From Micromonospora coriariae (GTDB lineage: Bacteria; Actinomycetota; Actinomycetes; Mycobacteriales; Micromonosporaceae), in assembly GCF_900091455.1 (NCBI RefSeq), contig NZ_LT607412.1, forward strand, positions 3,472,001-3,536,000: 64,000 bases of DNA. The letters are read 5' to 3'. Under the pieces are notes generated by a model, which was not told the origin of the DNA, did not search any database, and saw only the letters and a program-made list of their open reading frames with translations. Numbering within the stretch: the first letter of the stretch is position 1; the number at the start of each line of letters is the position of its first letter. A program made the translations under genes and the position numbers. Below, in pieces: positions 1-6,994 of this stretch.

Positions 1-455
1 AGCTTGAACACGTATCGCCGATCTGCGACCGGGCTGGCGATCGCACCGGAAGAGGCGAGCGCAATGGTGGGAATCCGCTTCTCGTTGATGGTCCCGACCG
101 CGCCGACCGCGCATTCGTTGCAGCCGCCCATGATGATGGCGCTGACCCGGGAATCACCGCTGAAGTCGGCGATGTTGCGCAACGACTCGGCAGCGTCGGA
201 ACGGTTGTCCTTCGGCTTCAGTTCGATCTTCCGGCCGTTCAGTGCTCCGGAGGAGTTCAACTGCTCGATCTTGAGATCCAGGGCCCTCTTGTATGCCCGG
301 CCCACCGGCGCGGCGGCGCCGGAGAGTTCGAGGTCCGCAGCGATCACGATCGGACTCGTGTCCTGCTCCGCCCCGCCGAACTGGCAGCCGGTGAGCGTGG
401 TGGCAACTACGGCCGATGCGAGCGCCGCGATGGTCGCGGAGCGGATGGGGCTCAA
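1..455 (-). CDS. ABC transporter substrate-binding lipoprotein, 5' part only
   Basis: This is the first 151 codons of a solute-binding protein; the gene runs off the left edge. I place the start at a TTG at 455 because a GGAGGA box sits 5 bases upstream and a lipoprotein signal follows directly: a basic N-terminus, an Ala/Val-rich core and a lipobox ending TLTGC. The mature part resembles the leucine/branched-chain amino acid binding family (periplasmic binding protein type 1, LivJ-like), with [17 protein letters not shown] near the front and segments such as LNGRKIEL and IIMGGCNECA. The ligand cannot be told from this fragment. No partner permease or ATPase is visible. It is divergent from cvnA. 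Confidence 0.75.
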   Translation of the reverse strand, partial: MSPIRSATIAALASAVVATTLTGCQFGGAEQDTSPIVIAADLELSGAAAPVGRAYKRALDLKIEQLNSSGALNGRKIELKPKDNRSDAAESLRNIADFSGDSRVSAIIMGGCNECAVGAVGTINEKRIPTIALASSGAIASPVADRRYVFK

Positions 456-899
456 CTCAGTCCTCCAGGTGCGGGCGCGGGCGCTGCCCGGTCACCGCCG
501 CTAATCCGTCCTCAGTGGAGGACGGGATCTCCTCTGCCGTACGGTGTGCGCGAAGCCTGCAAAACCTTGCCAATGGCCGGCGCTGTGGTCAAGCGCGGAC
601 GTGGGTCGCATTTTCGGGACGGCCATCCCACATGCTGGGGTAACGCAATGTTTGCAAAAGGTCACTTTGCATGCACGCGCGACCACTCTGGAGTTACACG
701 CCCTGTTCAGGGGCTTGCGGAAATGAAGGTATCAGTTGACCGGATCACGGGTTGCGCGCCGTCCGACCGTTTCCTGCCCCACTGCGGCTTCCCAAACAGA
801 ACCTTCTCTGATGAAATCGCGGCCGTGCCGCGCGTGGTCCCCTCCGCTGGCGGCACGGTTCGGCGGGTCAGGCGGGGAAGAAACGACGGAGGCGATGTC
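456..899. promoter_or_regulatory. Divergent intergenic region upstream of cvnA
   Basis: This 444-base stretch separates the divergent solute-binding gene and cvnA, and I see no convincing gene in it. It is less GC-rich than its flanks. It holds an inverted repeat TGCAAA-N7-TTTGCA at 653-671, with a further TGCAAAA at 559-565, which may be a regulator site. A TTGACC hexamer at 736-741 could be a -35 element for the conservon, but no good -10 follows at the right distance. Confidence 0.4.
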
Positions 900-3800
900 G
901 TGAGCACCGGACCGACGACCCTGCCCGCGCTCGGCGACACCGCTCGGCCCACGCGCCGACGGTTGCCGAGGCTGCGCGACGCCCGGATCCGGTCCAAGCT
1001 GGCGCTGATCCTGGTCGTCCCGGTGGCGGCGGTGATCGCGCTGGCCACGGTCCGGCTGATCTCGGTGGGCGAGGGCGCCTTCGACGCCACCCGGGCGCGG
1101 TCGCTGACCGCGCTCTCCATCGACGTCAGCGCGCTGACCCAGGATCTCCAGGTCGAGCGGATGGCGGCGGCGGCCTACCTGGCCGCTCCGCAGCAGCCCG
1201 CCGACACGTACAACCTGCGGGTCCGCCAGACGCAGCAGCGCATCGACGAGTACCGCGCCGAGCGGGCCCGGATCGGCGAGGTGCCGGCGGCCCTGCGGAG
1301 CCGGCTGACCGCGATCGACGGGCATCTGGCCACGCTTGACGGAACCCGTCAGGAGGTGCTCGACCGTCGGCAGATGGCCGTCGCCGAGGCGGTGCTGCGG
1401 TACGGCGTCATCCTCACCGACCTGGTCGCCTACGGTGACGGGCTGGCCCAACTGCCCGGCGAGGAACGCCTGTCGGACAGCCGTCGGGCGGTCGCCGCGT
1501 TCGCCCGGGCCAAGGCGTCCGTCGCCGAGGAGGAGGCGGTCGCCTTCACCGCGCTGTCCGCCGGTCAGCTCGACGAGGAACAGTTCTCCTCCTTCGTCGC
1601 CACCCTGACCAGCCAGCAGGAGGCCCTGGTCGCCTTCTCGCTCGCCGCCGACCCGGTGCAGCGCGCCCTGGTCGACAGCACCGTCTCCGGTGACGCCGTC
1701 GGCCTGGCCGACCGGGTGGCCACCGACATCACCCGCTCGGTGGGGCAGCGACCGCTGGTCAGCGCCCAGGACGCCACCGCGGCCATCGGCGCGGTCAACG
1801 ACCTGATGCGCTGGGCCGAGATCCAACTGCAGAACCGACTGCTCACGCAGGCCGACGAGGCGCGCTCGAACGTCATCCGGCAGGCCGTGGTCGAGTCGGT
1901 GCTGGTGCTGCTGACCCTGATCATCGCCGTGTCGCTGGCCGTGGTGCTGGCCCGCTCGCTGAACCACTCGCTGCGCCGGCTGCGCGAGGGCGCGCTCTCG
2001 GTGGCCAACCACGACCTGCCCGACGCGGTGCAGCGCCTGCAGAACATGGGCAGCGTGGGCGACGGTGGGGTGGACGAGATCGTCCGCCAGGTCCGGGATC
2101 CGATCCAGCTCACCAACCGCGACGAGGTCGGTCAGGTGGCGCTGGCCTTCAACGTCGTCCACCGGGAGGCCGTGCGGGTCGCCGCCGAGCAGGCCGCGCT
2201 GCGTACCAGCGTCTCGGCGATGTTCCTCAACCTGGCCCGCCGCAGTCAGACCCTGGTCGACCGGATGATCGGCGAGCTGGACGCGATCGAGCGTGGCGAG
2301 GAGGACCCGAAGCGGTTGGCGCAGCTCTTCGAGCTGGACCACCTGGCCACCCGGATGCGCCGCAATGACGAGAACCTGCTGGTCCTGGCCGGCGCCGACT
2401 CCGCCGTGCCGCGCCGCGACGACGCCCTGGTGGTGGACGTCCTGCGCGCCGCCCAGTCCGAGGTCGAGCTGTACAACCGCATCGAGTTCGGCACGGTGGA
2501 CACCGACATCTCGGTGGCCGCGCACGCGGTCAACGACGTCGTACGGCTCATCGCCGAACTGCTCGACAACGCCACCCGGTTCTCGCCGCCGAACACCACA
2601 GTGGTCGCCGACGGTCGGCGGATCCGCGACTACGTGCTGATCCAGATCGAGGACCGGGGGCTCGGTCTCAGCGACGAGCAGCTCGACTCGCTCAACCGGC
2701 GGCTGGCCGCGCCGCCGAGCGTCGACGTCGCCGCGTTCCGGTTGATGGGTCTGGCCGTGGTGAGCCGGCTCGCCTCCCGCTACGGCATCCGGGTGGAGTT
2801 GCGCCGCAACATGGAGGGCGGCACTGTTGCCCAGGTGACGTTGCCCGCCGCAACCGTGGTGCTGCCCGTCAATCGGGGCCGCGAGCAGGCGCTGACCCGG
2901 CCACGCCAGCCGATGGCGGTCGAGCAGACGCCGCTCACCCCGGTCGGTCACGCCGAGCCGTTCGCCGGTGCCACCACCTCGGCGGCGACGCTGCCCGACC
3001 AGTGGCGGACCAGCACGCCGGCGCCGGCGACCTGGCCGTCCCCGCTGGACGCCCGGAACACCGCCCCGGCCGTGCAGGCGGGTGGCTTCACCGGGGCGCA
3101 CACGACGGTGCCGCCCGCCGCGGCCCCGGCGGCCCCGGTCCCGCCGGCCCGGAGCCCGTTCAAGGGTGCGGGTGCCTCGGTGGGCAGCCCGACCGTCGCC
3201 TACCCGACCGTCGACCCGCTGCCCCGGCGTGGCTCGGTGTCGGACGCCGCCGACGCGCGGAGTGCTCCGGTGCTGCCGGTCGGGCCGGTCGCCGGCCCCG
3301 GTGCGGTCGCGCCGCCCGCCGCGCCGCCGGTGCCGGCCGCGCCGGTCACCAACCGGCCCGACTTTCCCGCCGAGGCACCGATCTTCCGGGAGATGGAGGC
3401 GGTCTGGTTCCGGTCGCACGGCGACGACGCCACCGCGATCTTCACCCGGCCGCAGTTCGACTCGCCGCCACCGTCCACCGACGCCGGCACGCGCTCGGGC
3501 GGCGGCGGTCAGCCGACCGCAGCGGCCGCGCCGGCCGCGCCGCCGGCCCGACCGCCCCTGCCCACCCGTACCCCGGGTAGCTCCGCCACCGACGGCACCG
3601 GAACGCCGGGCGCCGCGAGCACCGGCGGGTTCGGCGCCGCTACACCGCCGCCCCCGCCGTCGTACAACCCGCCGCCGGCCGCCCGGACCGCGCCCGCGGC
3701 GCCCGCCGCCGCGAGCGCGCCCGCCGCTCCGGCGGTGGACCCGAGCGCCTGGCGGACGGCGGCGGACGAGGGCTGGTCCCGGGCCAGCCGGGCCGCCGAG

Positions 3801-4016
3801 CCGGCGGCCGCTGGTACCACCCGCTCGGGGCTTCCCAAGCGGGTGCCGCAGGCGCAGCTCGTGCCGGGCGGCATCGAACCGAAGGGCGGCCGGGACCGCA
3901 GCCGGCGGACCCCCGATGAAGTACGCGGCCTGTTGTCGGCCTACCACCGTGGCGTGCAGCGCGGACGGACGGCCGGGACGGACCTGAACAGCACCTCGAC
4001 CAAGGAGAGCCGATGA
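900..4016 (+). CDS. cvnA: Conservon sensor histidine kinase CvnA, NIT-type sensor
   Basis: Membrane sensor kinase of 1038 residues that heads a cvnABCD operon. A GTG at 900 is chosen as start because GGAGG lies just upstream and the short basic N-terminus leads into the first membrane segment (about residues 35-58). An alpha-helical extracytoplasmic region resembling a nitrate/nitrite-sensing (NIT) domain spans roughly 70-310. A second membrane segment lies at about 328-352, then HAMP-like coils, a phospho-acceptor-like helix containing DHLATRMRRNDENLLVLAG, and an ATPase domain with the N-box ELLDNATRFSPP. The last 390 residues or so are a low-complexity Pro/Ala-rich tail. The stop overlaps the next start as ATGA. 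In this family the kinase associates with the roadblock, DUF742 and GTPase partners at the membrane. Confidence 0.88.
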   Translation: MSTGPTTLPALGDTARPTRRRLPRLRDARIRSKLALILVVPVAAVIALATVRLISVGEGAFDATRARSLTALSIDVSALTQDLQVERMAAAAYLAAPQQPADTYNLRVRQTQQRIDEYRAERARIGEVPAALRSRLTAIDGHLATLDGTRQEVLDRRQMAVAEAVLRYGVILTDLVAYGDGLAQLPGEERLSDSRRAVAAFARAKASVAEEEAVAFTALSAGQLDEEQFSSFVATLTSQQEALVAFSLAADPVQRALVDSTVSGDAVGLADRVATDITRSVGQRPLVSAQDATAAIGAVNDLMRWAEIQLQNRLLTQADEARSNVIRQAVVESVLVLLTLIIAVSLAVVLARSLNHSLRRLREGALSVANHDLPDAVQRLQNMGSVGDGGVDEIVRQVRDPIQLTNRDEVGQVALAFNVVHREAVRVAAEQAALRTSVSAMFLNLARRSQTLVDRMIGELDAIERGEEDPKRLAQLFELDHLATRMRRNDENLLVLAGADSAVPRRDDALVVDVLRAAQSEVELYNRIEFGTVDTDISVAAHAVNDVVRLIAELLDNATRFSPPNTTVVADGRRIRDYVLIQIEDRGLGLSDEQLDSLNRRLAAPPSVDVAAFRLMGLAVVSRLASRYGIRVELRRNMEGGTVAQVTLPAATVVLPVNRGREQALTRPRQPMAVEQTPLTPVGHAEPFAGATTSAATLPDQWRTSTPAPATWPSPLDARNTAPAVQAGGFTGAHTTVPPAAAPAAPVPPARSPFKGAGASVGSPTVAYPTVDPLPRRGSVSDAADARSAPVLPVGPVAGPGAVAPPAAPPVPAAPVTNRPDFPAEAPIFREMEAVWFRSHGDDATAIFTRPQFDSPPPSTDAGTRSGGGGQPTAAAAPAAPPARPPLPTRTPGSSATDGTGTPGAASTGGFGAATPPPPPSYNPPPAARTAPAAPAAASAPAAPAVDPSAWRTAADEGWSRASRAAEPAAAGTTRSGLPKRVPQAQLVPGGIEPKGGRDRSRRTPDEVRGLLSAYHRGVQRGRTAGTDLNSTSTKESR

Positions 4017-4420
4017 ACAGGCCAGCTGCCATGCAGGACATGGGTTGGCTGCTCACCAACTTCGCCGACAGCGTGGCGGGTATCGCCCACGTGGTGGCGG
4101 TGTCCGCCGACGGGCTGCTGCTCGCCTCCTCCCGGGACCTCCCGGGAGACCGGGCGGACCAGCTCGCCGCGATCACCTCGGGCGTGGTGAGCCTGACCGA
4201 GGGCGCGGCCCGAATGTTCAGCGCGGGCGGGGTGTTGCAGACCGTCATCGAGATGGACAGCGGCTACCTCTTCCTCATGTCGATCAGCGACGGGTCGTCG
4301 ATGGCCGTGCTGGCCGCGCGCAGTTGCGACGTGGGCCAGGTGGGCTACGAGATGGCGCTGCTGGTCGAGCGGGTGGGTGCCGCGCTGGTGCCGCTGCCGC
4401 GCGACGCGGTGCGCTCGTAG
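4013..4420 (+). CDS. cvnB: Roadblock/LC7 domain protein CvnB
   Basis: Small (135 aa) roadblock/LC7-fold protein, the second member of the conservon. It has the family layout: an N-terminal helix (MGWLLTNFADSVAGIAHVV), then strands and helices including AVSADGLLLASSRDLPGDRADQ and a C-terminal EMALLVERVG helix. Roadblock proteins of this type are thought to regulate the partner GTPase as non-catalytic scaffolds. The start overlaps the cvnA stop by four bases, so translation is probably coupled. A gap of 90 bases separates it from cvnC. Confidence 0.88.
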   Translation: MNRPAAMQDMGWLLTNFADSVAGIAHVVAVSADGLLLASSRDLPGDRADQLAAITSGVVSLTEGAARMFSAGGVLQTVIEMDSGYLFLMSISDGSSMAVLAARSCDVGQVGYEMALLVERVGAALVPLPRDAVRS

Positions 4421-4510
4421 CGACGACGAGACGGCGTGCCGACGGCACGCCGGACCAGGGAGGGGAGGCGGTGTGGACCGGCTCCACGGGGGACGAGGAG
4501 GTGATCGGGG

Positions 4511-4876
4511 ATGGACCAACGACGCGCTGACCCGCGCGGCGCTCTGGTACGTCCCTACGCGGTCACCCGTGGTCGTACCGAGCCCCGGCAGGACATCGCC
4601 CTCGAGGCGGTCCTCACGGCCTCTCCAACCCAGGTCGCCGAGTCCCGCTTCGCCGGGCACGACAAGCACCGAATCGCCACGGTCTGTGAAGGCCGGGCAC
4701 AGTCGCTGGCGGAGATCGCCGCGTACACCCGGATGCCGCTGGGCGTCGCCCGGGTACTGGTCGCCGACATGGTGGCCGAGAGCCTGCTGACGTTACACAC
4801 TGCTGCTCCCGCCGAGGGGTTCGAGGAGCGGATGGAACTGCTTGGAAGGGTGCTAAGTGGACTTCGCAGGCTATGA
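4511..4876 (+). CDS. cvnC: DUF742 winged-helix protein CvnC
   Basis: A 121-residue DUF742 protein, the third member of the conservon. The start ATG follows GGAGG by about nine bases; GTG triplets upstream are in other frames. The N-terminal RPYAVTRGRTEP motif, the SPTQVAESRFAGHDKHRI segment and the LAEIAAYTRMPLGVARVLVADM winged-helix-like stretch are typical of the family. It is cytoplasmic and is presumed to bridge the kinase and the GTPase. Its end overlaps cvnD by 20 bases. Confidence 0.87.
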   Translation: MDQRRADPRGALVRPYAVTRGRTEPRQDIALEAVLTASPTQVAESRFAGHDKHRIATVCEGRAQSLAEIAAYTRMPLGVARVLVADMVAESLLTLHTAAPAEGFEERMELLGRVLSGLRRL

Positions 4877-5480
4877 CCCCGCCGGGGGACGGCCGAGCCG
4901 GGGAATCGTCTCCGCGAAGATCGTCGTCGCGGGCGGCTTCGGTGTCGGTAAGACGACGCTGGTCGGGTCGATCTCCGAGATCACACCGCTGACGACGGAG
5001 GCGGTGATGACCGCGGCCGGTGTCGGCATCGACGACCCGTCCAAGGTGCCGGGCAAGGAGACCACCACGGTCGCCATGGACTTCGGCCGTATCACCATGG
5101 CCCAGGACCTGATCCTGTACCTCTTCGGCACACCCGGCCAGACCCGGTTCTGGTTCATGTGGGACGAGATCATCCGGGGTGCGGTGGGTGCGGCCGTGTT
5201 GGTGGACACCCGCCGGATCACGGACGCCTTCGCGCCCCTGGACTACTTCGAGAACCGCAACCTGCCGTACGTGGTGGCGCTGAACCGGTTCGACGACGCT
5301 CCCCAGTACGAGCTGGAGGAGGTCCGTGAGGCGCTGGCCATCTCGCCGCAGGTGCCACTGGTGATGACCGACGCCCGGCAGCGGGATTCGGTCAAGCAGG
5401 TGCTGGTGACCGTGGTCGAGCACGCCATGCTCCGGCTCCAGGCCGAGCACGGGCGGGGATTCGCCACGCCGGTCGGCTGA
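4857..5480 (+). CDS. cvnD: Conservon Ras-like GTPase CvnD
   Basis: Small GTPase of 207 residues, the effector of the conservon. Starting from GTG at 4857, the P-loop GGFGVGKT is at about residues 26-33, the G3 box appears as FGTPGQ near residue 85, and the G4 box is NRFD (canonical NKxD) near 142. A C-terminal helix ends in HGRGFATPVG. Family knowledge places it at the membrane with CvnA-C, switching between GDP and GTP. A strong stem-loop follows 5 bases after the stop. Confidence 0.9.
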   Translation: MDFAGYDPAGGRPSRGIVSAKIVVAGGFGVGKTTLVGSISEITPLTTEAVMTAAGVGIDDPSKVPGKETTTVAMDFGRITMAQDLILYLFGTPGQTRFWFMWDEIIRGAVGAAVLVDTRRITDAFAPLDYFENRNLPYVVALNRFDDAPQYELEEVREALAISPQVPLVMTDARQRDSVKQVLVTVVEHAMLRLQAEHGRGFATPVG

Positions 5481-5485
5481 CCCGG

Positions 5486-5517
5486 CGCGGCCGGCCGGCA
5501 CACACCGGCCGGCCGCG
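5486..5517. terminator. Bidirectional stem-loop between cvnD and nnaR
   Basis: A perfect 13-bp stem (CGCGGCCGGCCGG paired with its complement) with a CACACA loop lies between the two converging stop codons. It has no T-run, which is usual for actinobacterial terminators, and can serve both strands. Confidence 0.8.
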
Positions 5518-5522
5518 AGGCG

Positions 5523-6611
5523 TCAGTCGACCCGGAGCCGGTAGCCGCGCTTGACCACGGTCTGCACCACCCGGGGGGCGCGCAGGCCGGCCCGGAGCCG
5601 GGCCACGGCCATCTCCACCGCGTGCTCGTCCGCGCCCCGGGGCAGGGTCCGCAGCAGGGCCGTACGGGACAGCACCCGGCCGGGGGACTGGGCCAGCGCA
5701 CGCAGCACCGCCATCGGGGCGGGGGCGAGCGGGCGCAGCTCACCGTCGATCACCGCCGCGTGCCCGCGCAGGGTGAGCAGGTGCCCGCCGGCCTTGAACG
5801 TCGTCGTCCGGCGGGGCAACTCGTCGACGATGGTCCGCACCAGCGCGCCCAGCCTTGCCCGGCCCGGCGCGCTGACCGGCACTCCGAGCCGCAGCAGCGG
5901 CTCTGCGGTCACCGCGCCGACGCAGCTGACCAGCACGTCGCCACGGAACGCGGACAGCACCGCGTCGGTACGGTCCCCGGCCGTCCGCAGCAGCGCCTCG
6001 GCCGCCGGTGCCGAGGTGAACGTCACCGCGTCCACCAGCCGGCCGGCGATCAGGTCGACCAGTCTGTGCAGCGGCGCCGGGTCGGTCGGCGGGGCCCAGC
6101 GGTAGACCGGCACCTCGATCACAGTGGCACCGGCCGCCTCCAGCGCGAGCGTGCAGTCCGGCTGCCGCTCGCCGTGCAGCTGCATGGCGATCACCTGCCC
6201 GGCGACCCCGCGCCGCCGCAGGTGGTCGACGACCTCGTCGCAGCTCTCCGAGGCCGGCGACCACTGGTCGTGCAGCCCGGCGGCCCGGATCGCGCCGCGC
6301 GCCTTGGGGCCTCGGGCCACCACGTACGACCTGGCCAGCACCGAGCGCAGTGGCTCGGCCAGTCCCCAGCCCTCGGCCGCCTCCAGCCAGCCGCGCATGC
6401 CGATACCGGTGTTGGCCATCAGGATGTCCGGCGGCCGGTCCAGGCAGGCGCGGGTCGCCTCGCGCAGCTCGGTGTCGTCGGACAGCGGCACGATGCGCAG
6501 TGCCGGGGCGAGGACCACCCGGGCACCCCGCCGTTCGAGCAGCGCTGCCAACTCGTCGCGCCGCCGGTCGGCGGTCACCCCGATGGTGAAGCCGGCCAGT
6601 TCATCCCGCAT
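5523..6611 (-). CDS. nnaR: NnaR-type regulator: HemD-like domain plus OmpR-type winged helix
   Basis: A 362-residue fusion protein. Residues about 1-265 match the uroporphyrinogen-III synthase (HemD/HEM4) fold, and about 275-360 form an OmpR/PhoB-type winged-helix DNA-binding domain (SRTALLRTLPRGADEHAVEM then VVQTVVKRGYRLRVD). This architecture is that of NnaR, which cooperates with GlnR to switch on nitrate and nitrite assimilation in Streptomyces and mycobacteria. Here it is the last gene of the nas-nir operon; its ATG overlaps the nirD stop by one base (TGATG). The HemD part may sense a tetrapyrrole linked to siroheme supply rather than catalyse, which is inference. The alternative reading is a true HemD enzyme with an accessory domain. 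Confidence 0.85.
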   Translation of the reverse strand: MRDELAGFTIGVTADRRRDELAALLERRGARVVLAPALRIVPLSDDTELREATRACLDRPPDILMANTGIGMRGWLEAAEGWGLAEPLRSVLARSYVVARGPKARGAIRAAGLHDQWSPASESCDEVVDHLRRRGVAGQVIAMQLHGERQPDCTLALEAAGATVIEVPVYRWAPPTDPAPLHRLVDLIAGRLVDAVTFTSAPAAEALLRTAGDRTDAVLSAFRGDVLVSCVGAVTAEPLLRLGVPVSAPGRARLGALVRTIVDELPRRTTTFKAGGHLLTLRGHAAVIDGELRPLAPAPMAVLRALAQSPGRVLSRTALLRTLPRGADEHAVEMAVARLRAGLRAPRVVQTVVKRGYRLRVD

Positions 6612-6982
6612 CAGGCCTCCTGTCGCAGCCGCACCTCGACGAGCCCGTCCCGGCAGCGCACGTCGTGCCGGGCCACGGCCACCCCGGGCAGGTCGAGGCA
6701 GCGCCCGGTGCGCAGGTCGTACACCTGCTTGTGCAGTGGCGAGGCAACCGTGGGCACCGCGCCGCGGCTGCCCACGATGCCCCGGGACAGCACGTACGCG
6801 CCGGCGACCGGATCGTGGTTGTCGATGGCGAACAGCCCGTCCGCGGTCCGGAAGAGTGCCACCTGCACGCCATCGACCAGGGCGGCGACGCCCCGGCCGG
6901 GCTCCAGCCGGTCGAGCCGGCAGACCCGGGCCCAGGTCAGGGTGGCGGTCCCGCTCATCGCCGTACCTCCGGTCCCGCTCAT
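6611..6982 (-). CDS. nirD: Nitrite reductase (NADH) small subunit
   Basis: Rieske-like small subunit of assimilatory nitrite reductase, 123 aa from the ATG at 6982 or 115 aa from a second ATG at 6958. The NirD signature is visible (FAIDNHDPVAGAYVLSRGIV, then SPLHKQVYDLRTG); as in other NirD proteins the Rieske cysteines are absent. The first ATG overlaps the nirB stop as ATGA. A 24-base tandem duplication repeats both the ribosome-binding site and the start codon in frame, so either start may be used. Confidence 0.88.
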   Translation of the reverse strand: MSGTGGTAMSGTATLTWARVCRLDRLEPGRGVAALVDGVQVALFRTADGLFAIDNHDPVAGAYVLSRGIVGSRGAVPTVASPLHKQVYDLRTGRCLDLPGVAVARHDVRCRDGLVEVRLRQEA

Positions 6983-6994
6983 CGCCGTACCTCC
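6947..6994 (-). repeat. 24-bp tandem duplication across the nirD translation start
   Basis: Two identical 24-base units, 6947-6970 and 6971-6994, each contain GGAGGTACGGCG followed by ATGAGCGGGACC when read on the minus strand. The unit length is a multiple of three, so nirD keeps its frame and gains eight residues, and nirB ends within the upstream copy. Confidence 0.9.

Noticed and set aside
732..3947. Very long open frame antisense to cvnA
   Set aside because: It is Arg/Gly/Pro-rich with no family motifs, as expected on the reverse strand of a high-GC gene. The conserved kinase lies on the plus strand.
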